Positions 1 through 7,785 of a DNA stretch of 64,000 bases are shown one piece after another. How positions within the stretch are numbered: position 1 is the first letter of the stretch; every line of letters starts with the position of its first letter. This stretch comes from an uncultured Acetatifactor sp. (GTDB lineage Bacteria; Bacillota; Clostridia; Lachnospirales; Lachnospiraceae): NCBI GenBank assembly GCA_910584865.1, contig CAJUCE010000014.1:1-64000 (forward strand), given 5' to 3'. The notes below the pieces were generated by a model. The model was not told the DNA's origin. It ran no database searches and saw only the letters and a program-made list of their open reading frames with translations. A program made the position numbers and the translations under genes.

Positions 1-42
1 CTTGCAAACCGCTTAAACACTAGCTTTCTAAATCCCATTTCA

Positions 43-1587
43 TCACTCGAACTCTATCGTAGCCGGCGGTTTAGAAGTCAAATCGTACAACACCCGATTC
101 ACCCCCCTCACCTCATTAATAATCCTGCTCATCACCCTGTTCAACACCTCGAAAGGAATTTCCGCAGATTCTGCTGTCATGAAATCGGCAGTCTTCACTG
201 CCCGCAATGCCACCGCATAGTCATAGGTCCGCTCATCGCCCATAACTCCCACCGAGCGCATATTTGTCAAAGCGGCAAAGTATTGATTGATCTCACCATC
301 CAGCCCCGCATTCGCAATCTCTTCGCGATAAATCGCATCGGCATCCTGGACAATGCGAACCTTTTGGGCCGTTACCTCCCCCACGATACGGACTCCCAAT
401 CCCGGTCCGGGGAATGGCTGTCTGAAAACCAGATTCTCTGGTATCCCCAGCTCCACTCCCACTTTCCGAACTTCATCTTTGAACAGATTCCGGAGGGGCT
501 CCACGATTTCCTGAAACTCAACACAATCCGGAATTCCTCCCACATTGTGATGAGATTTAATCACCGCAGACTCTCCTCCCAAACCGCTCTCTACTACATC
601 CGGATAAATAGTCCCCTGCACCAGGAAATCCACTGCACCGATCTTTTCCGCCTCTTCCTCAAATACACGAATGAATTCTTCTCCGATAATCTTCCTCTTT
701 TCTTCCGGTTCACTCACACCTGCCAGCCGGGAGTAAAAACGCTCCTTTGCATTCACCCTTATGAAGTTAAGTTTATAATTTCCCGCAGAACCGAATACCT
801 TTTCCACCTCATCCCCTTCGTTTTTCCGCAGCAATCCGTGATCCACAAACACACATGTCAGTTGTTCTCCTACAGCCTTGGACAGCAGAACCGCTGCTAC
901 GGAAGAATCCACTCCGCCGGATAAAGCACACAATACCTTTCCCTGTCCTATCTTGTCACGAAGTACTCTGATATTTTCCTCCACAAAGGAGTCCATTCTC
1001 CAGTCTCCTTTGCAGCCGCAGATATTCCTTACAAAATTATACAGCATTCTGGACCCTTCGGCGGTATGGAGTACCTCCGGATGGAACTGAATTGCATATA
1101 ACTGCCGGCTGGCACATTCCGCCGCTGCCACTGGACAATTCGCCGTAGCGGCAACGGCTCTGAATCCGGGCGCCATCTGCGCGATATAATCGAAATGGCT
1201 CATCCAGCAGACAGTATGCGGCGTGACATTTGCAAATAAACCGGAAGTAGTATCCACATCCAGCTCTGTCTTACCGTATTCCCGTGCTTCTGCCCTAGCC
1301 ACCTTTCCTCCCAATATATGCATCATCAGCTGTGCCCCATAACACAGTCCCAGCACGGGAATCCCCAACTCAAACAATTCTGCCGGGCAGGCTGCCGCTC
1401 CCTCTTCATAACAGCTGCTTGGTCCGCCTGTCAAAATAATACCTTTAGGCTTCATGTCCCTGATTTTGTTTAAATCTGTTTTATATGAATATATTTCACA
1501 ATATACCGAACATTCTCTAACCCGCCTGGCCACCAGCTGATTATACTGTCCCCCAAAATCAATGACTACTACCAGTTCTTTCTCCAT
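43..1587 (-). CDS. guaA: GMP synthase (glutamine-hydrolysing)
   Basis: Makes GMP from XMP, ATP and glutamine in the cytoplasm, the last step of guanine nucleotide synthesis. The 514-residue protein has an N-terminal class I glutamine amidotransferase domain with nucleophile Cys82 (GLCYGAQ) and the paired His-Pro-Glu (QFHPEV), then an ATP-pyrophosphatase domain with P-loop LSGGVDSS, and ends with the usual dimerisation tail (PPATIEFE). Length matches the family (about 510-525). I start at the ATG of MEKELVVV because a GGAGG lies 7 nt upstream; an in-frame ATG 45 nt further up has no such site. It is expressed alone from a near-consensus promoter 80 nt upstream. I looked for a purine riboswitch in the leader and saw none. 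Confidence 0.97.
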   Translation of the reverse strand: MEKELVVVIDFGGQYNQLVARRVRECSVYCEIYSYKTDLNKIRDMKPKGIILTGGPSSCYEEGAAACPAELFELGIPVLGLCYGAQLMMHILGGKVARAEAREYGKTELDVDTTSGLFANVTPHTVCWMSHFDYIAQMAPGFRAVAATANCPVAAAECASRQLYAIQFHPEVLHTAEGSRMLYNFVRNICGCKGDWRMDSFVEENIRVLRDKIGQGKVLCALSGGVDSSVAAVLLSKAVGEQLTCVFVDHGLLRKNEGDEVEKVFGSAGNYKLNFIRVNAKERFYSRLAGVSEPEEKRKIIGEEFIRVFEEEAEKIGAVDFLVQGTIYPDVVESGLGGESAVIKSHHNVGGIPDCVEFQEIVEPLRNLFKDEVRKVGVELGIPENLVFRQPFPGPGLGVRIVGEVTAQKVRIVQDADAIYREEIANAGLDGEINQYFAALTNMRSVGVMGDERTYDYAVALRAVKTADFMTAESAEIPFEVLNRVMSRIINEVRGVNRVLYDLTSKPPATIEFE

Positions 1588-1666
1588 ACATCCTCCTTCG
1601 TTCCGCCCACCGCTGTACTTACAAGCATACAATCTTTGCCAAAATCACACGCCGCTATCGCCTTTC

Positions 1667-1695
1667 ATTATAAAATATCCTGAAACGTAAGTCAA
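1667..1695 (-). promoter_or_regulatory. sigma-A promoter of guaA
   Basis: On the minus strand a -35 TTGACT (1690-1695) and a perfect -10 TATAAT (1667-1672) are separated by 17 nt. Transcription would start near 1660, giving a leader of about 70 nt before the guaA ATG. Confidence 0.85.
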
Positions 1696-1800
1696 AGTTT
1701 TTCCGCAGTTCCTGATAATTTTCCAACGTTTTTTCCCGGCAACATTTTTCCTGTGCAGTTTTCCGCTGGCGTTAACCTTGAAAAATGCCGGCTGGAAGTA

Positions 1801-2718
1801 TCATTTTCTTTTCATTTCTTCCACACTGCCCTTATCCGTTTTATCATTTATTCCCCTGTTCTCCGCTGTCAAATCTGAAAGAGGGCGGAAGCTATATCCC
1901 ATCTCCTCCCACTTCGTCAGCAGTTCATCCATAATATCCCCATTTGTCTTTGATGTGCTATGTAACAGTACGATAGCTCCCGGATGGATCCGTCCGGTAA
2001 GCTTTTTAAAAGCTTCTTCATGACTGGGCTGATCATCCTGATTCCAGTCCACATAGGCCAGACTCCAAAAAAAAGTGGAGTATCCCAGTTCCTTTGCCAT
2101 CTGCAGATTCACGGTACTGTACTTACCCTGTGGAGGCCGGTAATACATGGCCAGTTCCGTTGCTGTGATTTCTTTGAAAAGTGACGCCACTTCATCCATT
2201 TCTTTTTGAAATGATGCCATATCCGAAATTTGAGACATATCGGGATGATGATATGTATGATTCCCTACAGTGTGGCCGTCGGCTACCATCCGTTTCACGA
2301 TATCCGGAGCTGACTCCAGAAAATGTCCCACTACAAAGAAGGTAGCCGGCGCATTATGCTTCTTCAACGCATCAAGAATCGGTTCTGTATTTCCATTTTC
2401 ATATCCGCAGTCAAATGTCAGATAAATTACCTTTTCATCTCCCTCGCCGCAGAAATACGCACTATATTTTTTCAGTTCCGCGGCGGTGGTATTTCCCGTA
2501 GGTTTCTCCCCCTCACTCCCAAATCCCAGTCCCCAGTTTTCGCTCTCCTGTACCGAAGACGCTGACGCCTGTTGCAGCTCTTCCATAAATTCTCCTACAG
2601 ATCTTCCCAGAAAAAACATCGCACCCAAAAAAAGAAACGTAGGAACCGCTTTTCTCCAATTAAAATTCCTGATCTGCGACGCCCTCTGAAAAATATCTTT
2701 TACATAAATTGTCTTCAC
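1801..2718 (-). CDS. PdaA-like polysaccharide (peptidoglycan) deacetylase
   Basis: NodB-fold carbohydrate esterase family 4 protein, closest in motif order to PdaA, which removes the N-acetyl group from muramic acid during spore cortex or wall maturation. An N-terminal membrane anchor (AVPTFLFLGAMFFLG) puts the catalytic domain outside the cell. Visible motifs: TFDCGYEN (catalytic Asp; PdaA normally has Asn after it), the metal site HTYHHP, RPPQGKYS, and LLHST near the C-terminus. I chose a GTG start with AAAGGAAAG upstream. An in-frame ATG 60 nt further out (2778) is possible, but an AT-rich TATTAT-like stretch lies between the two. The gene is monocistronic and divergent from the FliD-like gene. 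PdaA activity is inferred from motifs only. Confidence 0.85.
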   Translation of the reverse strand: MKTIYVKDIFQRASQIRNFNWRKAVPTFLFLGAMFFLGRSVGEFMEELQQASASSVQESENWGLGFGSEGEKPTGNTTAAELKKYSAYFCGEGDEKVIYLTFDCGYENGNTEPILDALKKHNAPATFFVVGHFLESAPDIVKRMVADGHTVGNHTYHHPDMSQISDMASFQKEMDEVASLFKEITATELAMYYRPPQGKYSTVNLQMAKELGYSTFFWSLAYVDWNQDDQPSHEEAFKKLTGRIHPGAIVLLHSTSKTNGDIMDELLTKWEEMGYSFRPLSDLTAENRGINDKTDKGSVEEMKRK

Positions 2719-2858
2719 TCTTCTGCTTTCCTTTCCGCATCTATTTCTATAATATATGTGCGGAGAGCTTTGCCACATGCCATTCTTCTTCCATTGCCCA
2801 AGAAAATCAATGCCGCACGGGTATCAAATTACTGCAGAAACAAAATATAATTAGGTAT

Positions 2859-2885
2859 TAACTATATGGAAATTTATGACGATAT
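2859..2885 (+). promoter_or_regulatory. Candidate sigma-28 (SigD) promoter of the FliD-like gene
   Basis: TAAC (2859-2862), a 15 nt spacer and GACGATAT (2878-2885) match the flagellar sigma-28 consensus TAAA-N15-GCCGATAT with two mismatches. No good sigma-A promoter is visible before this gene. The flagellum-like product makes the match more plausible, but it remains a pattern call. Confidence 0.45.
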
Positions 2886-2937
2886 GTGTTATAGAAATAT
2901 GGATTGTGGTATATTCTTATGCAAAGGAGTGATGACA

Positions 2938-4149
2938 ATGGGGGTTCGTATCAATGTAGATTCAAGACAGGATTATTCTTATCTGTTCCAGAGCCTTTCA
3001 TCCAGCGGCGGAATGGGCAATCTGAATTTTCTTTCAGATTATGCCAGTATTAAGAACGGCAGCTACGGCAGGCTTATGAAAGCTTATTATGGCACAGGAC
3101 AGACTTCGAGCACATCGTCCGGCGGCACTGGCAGAAGTTCCTATAACATTCTTGAAAAGCTTGAGCAGGAAAAGCGCAACCCGAAGGTTTCCAAAGATGT
3201 GCAGGAGGCAAATTCCAACCTGACATCAGGGCTTGCCACTTTGAAAAATTCTATTGCGACACTGCAGAATGACAGTACTTATACAGACACAGACAATGGC
3301 CAGAGTGCTGCGGCCAAGGTGGTCTCCGCCGTGAAAGCATTTGTAACCGATTATAACAAGGTTGTGAGTGCGGCAAAGGATTCCTCTCTGACAAACCAGA
3401 CAGCCTACGTGACAAATATGATGAGCGCCACAGCAGCAAACGCCGATAAGCTCGCTGAAATCGGTATCAGAGTCAATGCAAAGGGCACCCTTGAACTCAA
3501 TGATGCAAAGCTGAAGGAAGCGGACATCTCTACTATCCAGGAGATGTTTTCATCTGAAAATATCATGAGTTATGGTTCCAGACTTGCGTCCCGTGTTCAG
3601 TTTGCAGGCAGCACCTCTACGTCCGCCGCAAATAAGGATACCAGTACCGAAACGGATAAGACGCCGACGGTATCCGGTGCGGCAGGAGTCAAAGCAGACG
3701 GCAAGGCGCTTGCATCTGCTGATTTATATAAGGAAATAACGGATAAGGACGGTGTCACCGGATACGATATAGCGAAAATTTTTTCCACGGCAAAAAGCTT
3801 TGTGAACAATTATAACAGCATGCTGAAGACTGCCGAGTCCAGTTCAAATTCCGGCGTAGTCGCAAACCTGTCTTACATCAGGCAAAAGACAGCACAGAAT
3901 GCAGACACACTCAAGCACTTCGGAATCAGCGTGGACGCGAAGGGCCGGATGGCAATCAATGAAGATACCTTCAAAAAGTCCGATATGTCCGAGGTACAGA
4001 AATTTTTCAAAGACTACGGTTCTTCTATTGCCAGCAATGCTTCGCTTGTAGATTACTATATGACGACACAGGCAAATGCCTCAAACGGTTATACCGCCGC
4101 CGGCGGATATAATGTACAGGGCAGCTCCGGTTACACGGGCACCATCTGA
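2938..4149 (+). CDS. FliD-like (flagellar cap-like) repeat protein
   Basis: A 403-residue protein made of two related segments of about 100 residues. Each begins with a phrase of the type FV(T/N)xYNxxxxxA, runs through a helix with N-A-D-x-L, then I-G-I/F-G-I followed by an AKG turn, and ends DxSxIQEMFS or DMSEVQKFFK. This order (YN helix, LGI, AxG, acidic residue before a long helix) resembles the C-terminal domain of FliD, the flagellar filament cap. The N-terminus (MGVRINVDSRQDYSYLFQSL) and the Ser/Thr-rich linkers show no signal peptide or membrane segment. The start is fixed by AAAGGAG 8 nt before ATG 2938. No other flagellar gene is in the window. The exact role is unknown: a cap-like adhesin or a shortened FliD paralogue are both possible. 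Confidence 0.7.
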   Translation: MGVRINVDSRQDYSYLFQSLSSSGGMGNLNFLSDYASIKNGSYGRLMKAYYGTGQTSSTSSGGTGRSSYNILEKLEQEKRNPKVSKDVQEANSNLTSGLATLKNSIATLQNDSTYTDTDNGQSAAAKVVSAVKAFVTDYNKVVSAAKDSSLTNQTAYVTNMMSATAANADKLAEIGIRVNAKGTLELNDAKLKEADISTIQEMFSSENIMSYGSRLASRVQFAGSTSTSAANKDTSTETDKTPTVSGAAGVKADGKALASADLYKEITDKDGVTGYDIAKIFSTAKSFVNNYNSMLKTAESSSNSGVVANLSYIRQKTAQNADTLKHFGISVDAKGRMAINEDTFKKSDMSEVQKFFKDYGSSIASNASLVDYYMTTQANASNGYTAAGGYNVQGSSGYTGTI

Positions 4150-4163
4150 TTGATTAGAAAACG

Positions 4164-4211
4164 AGGAATGCGAAGTAACCAAATAATAATTGGTGATTTG
4201 CATTCCTTTTT
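4164..4211 (+). terminator. Rho-independent terminator after the FliD-like gene
   Basis: An 8 bp stem (AGGAATGC with GCATTCCT) encloses a second stem (ACCAA with TTGGT) and is followed by five T. It covers any upstream start for the following ABC gene, so that gene must begin after it. Confidence 0.85.
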
Positions 4212-4294
4212 CACAGTTGTCACCCTTCGAAGTTTATACAAAAAATTTTAATAAAGACAGGCAATATTACTACACCATGAAGGGAATCGAAAAA

Positions 4295-5938
4295 ATGAAT
4301 ACCGCATCAAAAAACATACTGAAAAAAACTGCCGGCAGCTTGTTTACGGCGGGACTTGCTGTCTGTCTGGGTTCCGGTTTGAGTATCATTTATCTGGAGT
4401 GCATCAGGCTTTTGTCGGACAGTGTCTTAACAAAAAATGCGGGCAAAATATGGAGCATATTTGCAGTATTTTCGGTCAGCATAATGATATCAGCGCTGCT
4501 CCTCTGCGTTCAAAACAGCAAGGCTTTGACAATTAAGCAAAGACTGATAGAATCTCTGGAGCAAAATGCCGTGGACATCTGGCTTGGCTCTAATTATAAA
4601 AACAAAGAAAATACCGAGAAAATGCTGCCCATGATTCGAAATGATATATTTACATATTCTGAGCAGCTTTCAGAATTTATATTAAAAGGAATGGGAACTG
4701 CCGTTTCAATTATTTTGACAAGTATCTATGTGCTTATGATTGAGCCATGGCTTTTGGCGCTGACCGTTTTCCTATCTCTGGTGGCCATTTCCATAAGCGC
4801 CTACAGGGGAAGAAGGCTGCCGGAACAGAATGGCAAGCTTTACTTTCATATGGGCGCAATTTATAATCACAATGCAGAACTGGTGCGAAATCGTGAAGCG
4901 GCCTATGTTCTCAATGGTGCACGGGTTATTAAACCCTATCAAAAGGAGATTGCAGACTATAAAATCGACCAGGCAAAAATTTTAGGCACAATGACAATAC
5001 AAAAAATATTAGGTTCAGCGAACACCATTTTGAATACCTGCGTCATACTTGTCATCGGGGGATACGGAGTTTCCAGAGGCAGTCTTGAAATCAGCGATTT
5101 AATTGCGCTTTTGGCTGCTGTGGGATTTTTCACCAATACCCTGTATCAAATTCCCGCCTGCATTTCAGCTTATCAGCAGCTTAAGGGAATGGACAGCAGA
5201 ATAACCGCTTTGCTGACCCCGCAAGCCACAACTTTCGATGGATTTGAGGATATAGACAAAATTACTTCCATTTCGGCCCAAAATGTAAGCTTTGCCTATG
5301 AAGATGGGAATGAGACATCTCCTGAAAGAGATAAATTTCATAGAAAAAGTCTCATGGAAAACATAAATTTTAATTTGGAATCAGGGGAATGTCTGATTCT
5401 AAAGGGATCGTCTGGCTGCGGCAAATCCACTCTGCTGAAAATTTTTGCAGACATTTTAAAAGGCTATAGCGGAAATATCATCTGCAACGGTAAAAAACTG
5501 AAAAATATAAAAGAAAACTCCTTTTGGGATAGAATTTTATATTTAAGCCAGGAACCGCAGCTTATTTCCGGCACAGTAAAAGAAAATATCACAATGTTTA
5601 AAGAGGCGGATGAAAGCAGGCTCAGCTTCGCGTTGGAACAGGCCGGATTGAAAGACCTGATTCCCAAGTTTCAAGAAGGTATAGAAACTCCTGTTTCCAT
5701 GCTGAATCTGTCTTCGGGGGAGCAGCAGAGAATATGTCTTGCCAGAGCCTTTTACGGGGATTATGATGTAATCATTTCCGATGAAAGCTTCTCCGCGGTA
5801 GACCCTGACTCACGCAATGAGATATTTGGAAGGCTCCTGGCACAGCTTGAGGAAAAATCCCAAATCCTGCTAATGTCCTCGCATACAGATTTTGATTATG
5901 ATTCCGGGAGCTCTGTAAAAATTCTCAATATGCAGTGA
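4295..5938 (+). CDS. ABC exporter half-transporter (fused membrane and ATPase domains), first of pair
   Basis: About 547 residues: five or six membrane helices in the first 310 residues, then a nucleotide-binding domain with Walker A GSSGCGKST, signature LSSGEQQR, Walker B DVIISDES with the catalytic Glu, and a switch His (SSHTD). This is the type IV exporter layout used for peptides, lipids or drugs. The first plausible ATG after the upstream terminator is 4295, with AAGGGA about 10 nt ahead. Together with the next gene it probably forms a heterodimer. Codon choice is strongly A/T-ending: one 60 nt line near 4561 counts about 38% G+C, against about 50% in neighbouring genes, which suggests transfer. 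No precursor peptide or maturase lies alongside, so the substrate is unknown. Confidence 0.88.
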   Translation: MNTASKNILKKTAGSLFTAGLAVCLGSGLSIIYLECIRLLSDSVLTKNAGKIWSIFAVFSVSIMISALLLCVQNSKALTIKQRLIESLEQNAVDIWLGSNYKNKENTEKMLPMIRNDIFTYSEQLSEFILKGMGTAVSIILTSIYVLMIEPWLLALTVFLSLVAISISAYRGRRLPEQNGKLYFHMGAIYNHNAELVRNREAAYVLNGARVIKPYQKEIADYKIDQAKILGTMTIQKILGSANTILNTCVILVIGGYGVSRGSLEISDLIALLAAVGFFTNTLYQIPACISAYQQLKGMDSRITALLTPQATTFDGFEDIDKITSISAQNVSFAYEDGNETSPERDKFHRKSLMENINFNLESGECLILKGSSGCGKSTLLKIFADILKGYSGNIICNGKKLKNIKENSFWDRILYLSQEPQLISGTVKENITMFKEADESRLSFALEQAGLKDLIPKFQEGIETPVSMLNLSSGEQQRICLARAFYGDYDVIISDESFSAVDPDSRNEIFGRLLAQLEEKSQILLMSSHTDFDYDSGSSVKILNMQ

Positions 5939-6032
5939 TAAAATCTTGCACAAAAACAGGATAGACGGCATGACTGGCTGTGCAAAGTAACCGGCAAGAA
6001 TTCAATGCCCGTTTATATGGGAGGAAATATGC

Positions 6033-7670
6033 ATGAAAATGTTAAACCGACTGAAATCCACATCCATTATCTTAAAAAATCATAAGCTGAAATTTGCGGC
6101 TCTGCTGATGGCATTTTCTTGCATATCCTTTGCTGTACCTCTGACTGCGCCCTTTATGATACAATTTATCATGGGCAAAATAGAAAGCGGCATGCCCGTG
6201 ACTCCATTGATGATTTTTTTATTGATCACGGTCGTTTTATTCATGCTTACATTGGATTACATGATAAATGTATATGGAAATGTAATGTGTGCAAACCTTA
6301 TTTACAGAGGCTCAGCAGATTTGTATCAGGATCTGTTTGCACTGCCCTACGGTGAAAGAGAAGCAAAATACAAGGATGAGGATCTGCTCCAAAATATTAC
6401 TGCATTTACCGATTCCGCCCTCTCCTTATGGGTTATGATCATCAGTCTTGTCATCAGCGTGATTGTAATGGGCGTCCTGCTGATTTTATCGGTGAATGTT
6501 CATTATACCGTTTCCTTTTTTATTTTGGCTCATATAGGCATCACTGTTTTTGCAGGCAGGAAAATCAATGGCATATCCGAAACATATGCCTCCCGGCTCC
6601 AGACCTTTGAAGCTGAAAAAAATAAAAATGTTGAAGAGCTGATACATCAGGCAGATTTTATCAATATGAACAACCTGCAAGGCATCATAAAGCAACGTTT
6701 TGACCAGACCAGAAAGGATATTTTCCGTGTTCAGTCCGAACAGCTGAAAAAGAATAATTTTTACCTTTCCCTCCAGAAAGTAATAAGCGAACTGATAAGC
6801 GGATTTATTTATCCCGTTCTGGGATTTCTGCCCGGCAGTGTCAAAATAGCAGGAGGAAATCTGGCATCCGTTAAAAGTATTATTGAAGAATCAGGAAAGC
6901 AAACCCAGAATATTCAGCAGATGGCGGCATATATTCCATATAATACCGTACCAATCGACAATGGGAAGGAGCTTTTTGGCCTGAAAAGGGAAAAAAAGCT
7001 TTCCCAAGAGAAAAAATCTCAAGCTTATGACAATAGCTGTGCCCTGGCCATTAATGGGTTATGTTTTGAGACAGAGGGCAGAAAAATTCTGTCGGATATC
7101 AATTTAAATGTAAAAGAGGGAGAGCATATTGCAATTATGGGTGAGAACGGCAGCGGAAAATCCACATTGCTTCGCTGTATTATGGGGATGTATGCCCCCA
7201 CATCCGGCAGCATAATACTATTGGGTAAATCCCCCGCAAATGATGCTGCATATTTTAGAGAGAACTGTATTTTCGCATATATGCCCGCCGCTTCTCAGCT
7301 TTATGAAACTACCATTGACGATAATATTGCAATGGGCAGCTTTCGTGAGATAAGCTTGGAAGAAATAAAAAACGCTACAGGAGTCTCTGACTTTTCAGAC
7401 AGTGAAACTTCTTCCGTATCCCAGCTTTCAGGAGGGGAGCAGCAGAGAATCAATGCCGCCAGAGCCTTTTCCAACAGCGACGCAAAACTGATTCTTCTTG
7501 ACGAGCCTACGGCGTCCTTAGACAGGGAACACGCCGAGAAGTTAATGCACTATATAAGAAGCAGCAGAGCTACCGTTATTTATACAACTCACCGTGAGGA
7601 AGAAGCGGCGTTTGCTGACAGGGTTATCCGTATGTGCGGAGGAAAGGAACTTTGTACTGCGGAGGACTAA
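6033..7670 (+). CDS. ABC exporter half-transporter, second of pair
   Basis: 545 residues with four clear membrane helices between residues 20 and 175, a fifth hydrophobic stretch near 255, and a shortened sixth-helix region before the ATPase domain. Walker A GENGSGKST, signature LSGGEQQR, Walker B LILLDEPTASLD and switch His (TTHR) are all intact. GGGAGG lies 8 nt before the ATG. It follows the first half-transporter by 94 nt with no terminator between them, so they are probably co-transcribed. The same low G+C applies (one line near 6601 counts about 32%). The C-terminal half is canonical, but the membrane part is shorter than the usual 310-330 residues. Substrate unknown. Confidence 0.87.
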   Translation: MKMLNRLKSTSIILKNHKLKFAALLMAFSCISFAVPLTAPFMIQFIMGKIESGMPVTPLMIFLLITVVLFMLTLDYMINVYGNVMCANLIYRGSADLYQDLFALPYGEREAKYKDEDLLQNITAFTDSALSLWVMIISLVISVIVMGVLLILSVNVHYTVSFFILAHIGITVFAGRKINGISETYASRLQTFEAEKNKNVEELIHQADFINMNNLQGIIKQRFDQTRKDIFRVQSEQLKKNNFYLSLQKVISELISGFIYPVLGFLPGSVKIAGGNLASVKSIIEESGKQTQNIQQMAAYIPYNTVPIDNGKELFGLKREKKLSQEKKSQAYDNSCALAINGLCFETEGRKILSDINLNVKEGEHIAIMGENGSGKSTLLRCIMGMYAPTSGSIILLGKSPANDAAYFRENCIFAYMPAASQLYETTIDDNIAMGSFREISLEEIKNATGVSDFSDSETSSVSQLSGGEQQRINAARAFSNSDAKLILLDEPTASLDREHAEKLMHYIRSSRATVIYTTHREEEAAFADRVIRMCGGKELCTAED

Positions 7671-7691
7671 AAGGATGCTTTTGCAGATGAC

Positions 7692-7719
7692 AGAGCCGTC
7701 ATATATGACGGCTCTTTTT
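7692..7719 (+). terminator. Rho-independent terminator after the ABC exporter pair
   Basis: A perfect 24 nt palindrome (AGAGCCGTCATA and its complement) followed by five T. It closes the plus-strand block; the facing subtilase gene ends 67 nt beyond it. Confidence 0.92.
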
Positions 7720-7785
7720 ATCACGCAAAACACCGGTTCTATGTGACACAGTTAGCAAAAAACGTCCTGCAATAATCCATATATC

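Noticed and set aside
1588..1660. Purine riboswitch in the guaA leader
   Set aside because: The leader is about 70 nt and lacks the conserved three-way junction pattern; only a promoter and ribosome binding site are visible.
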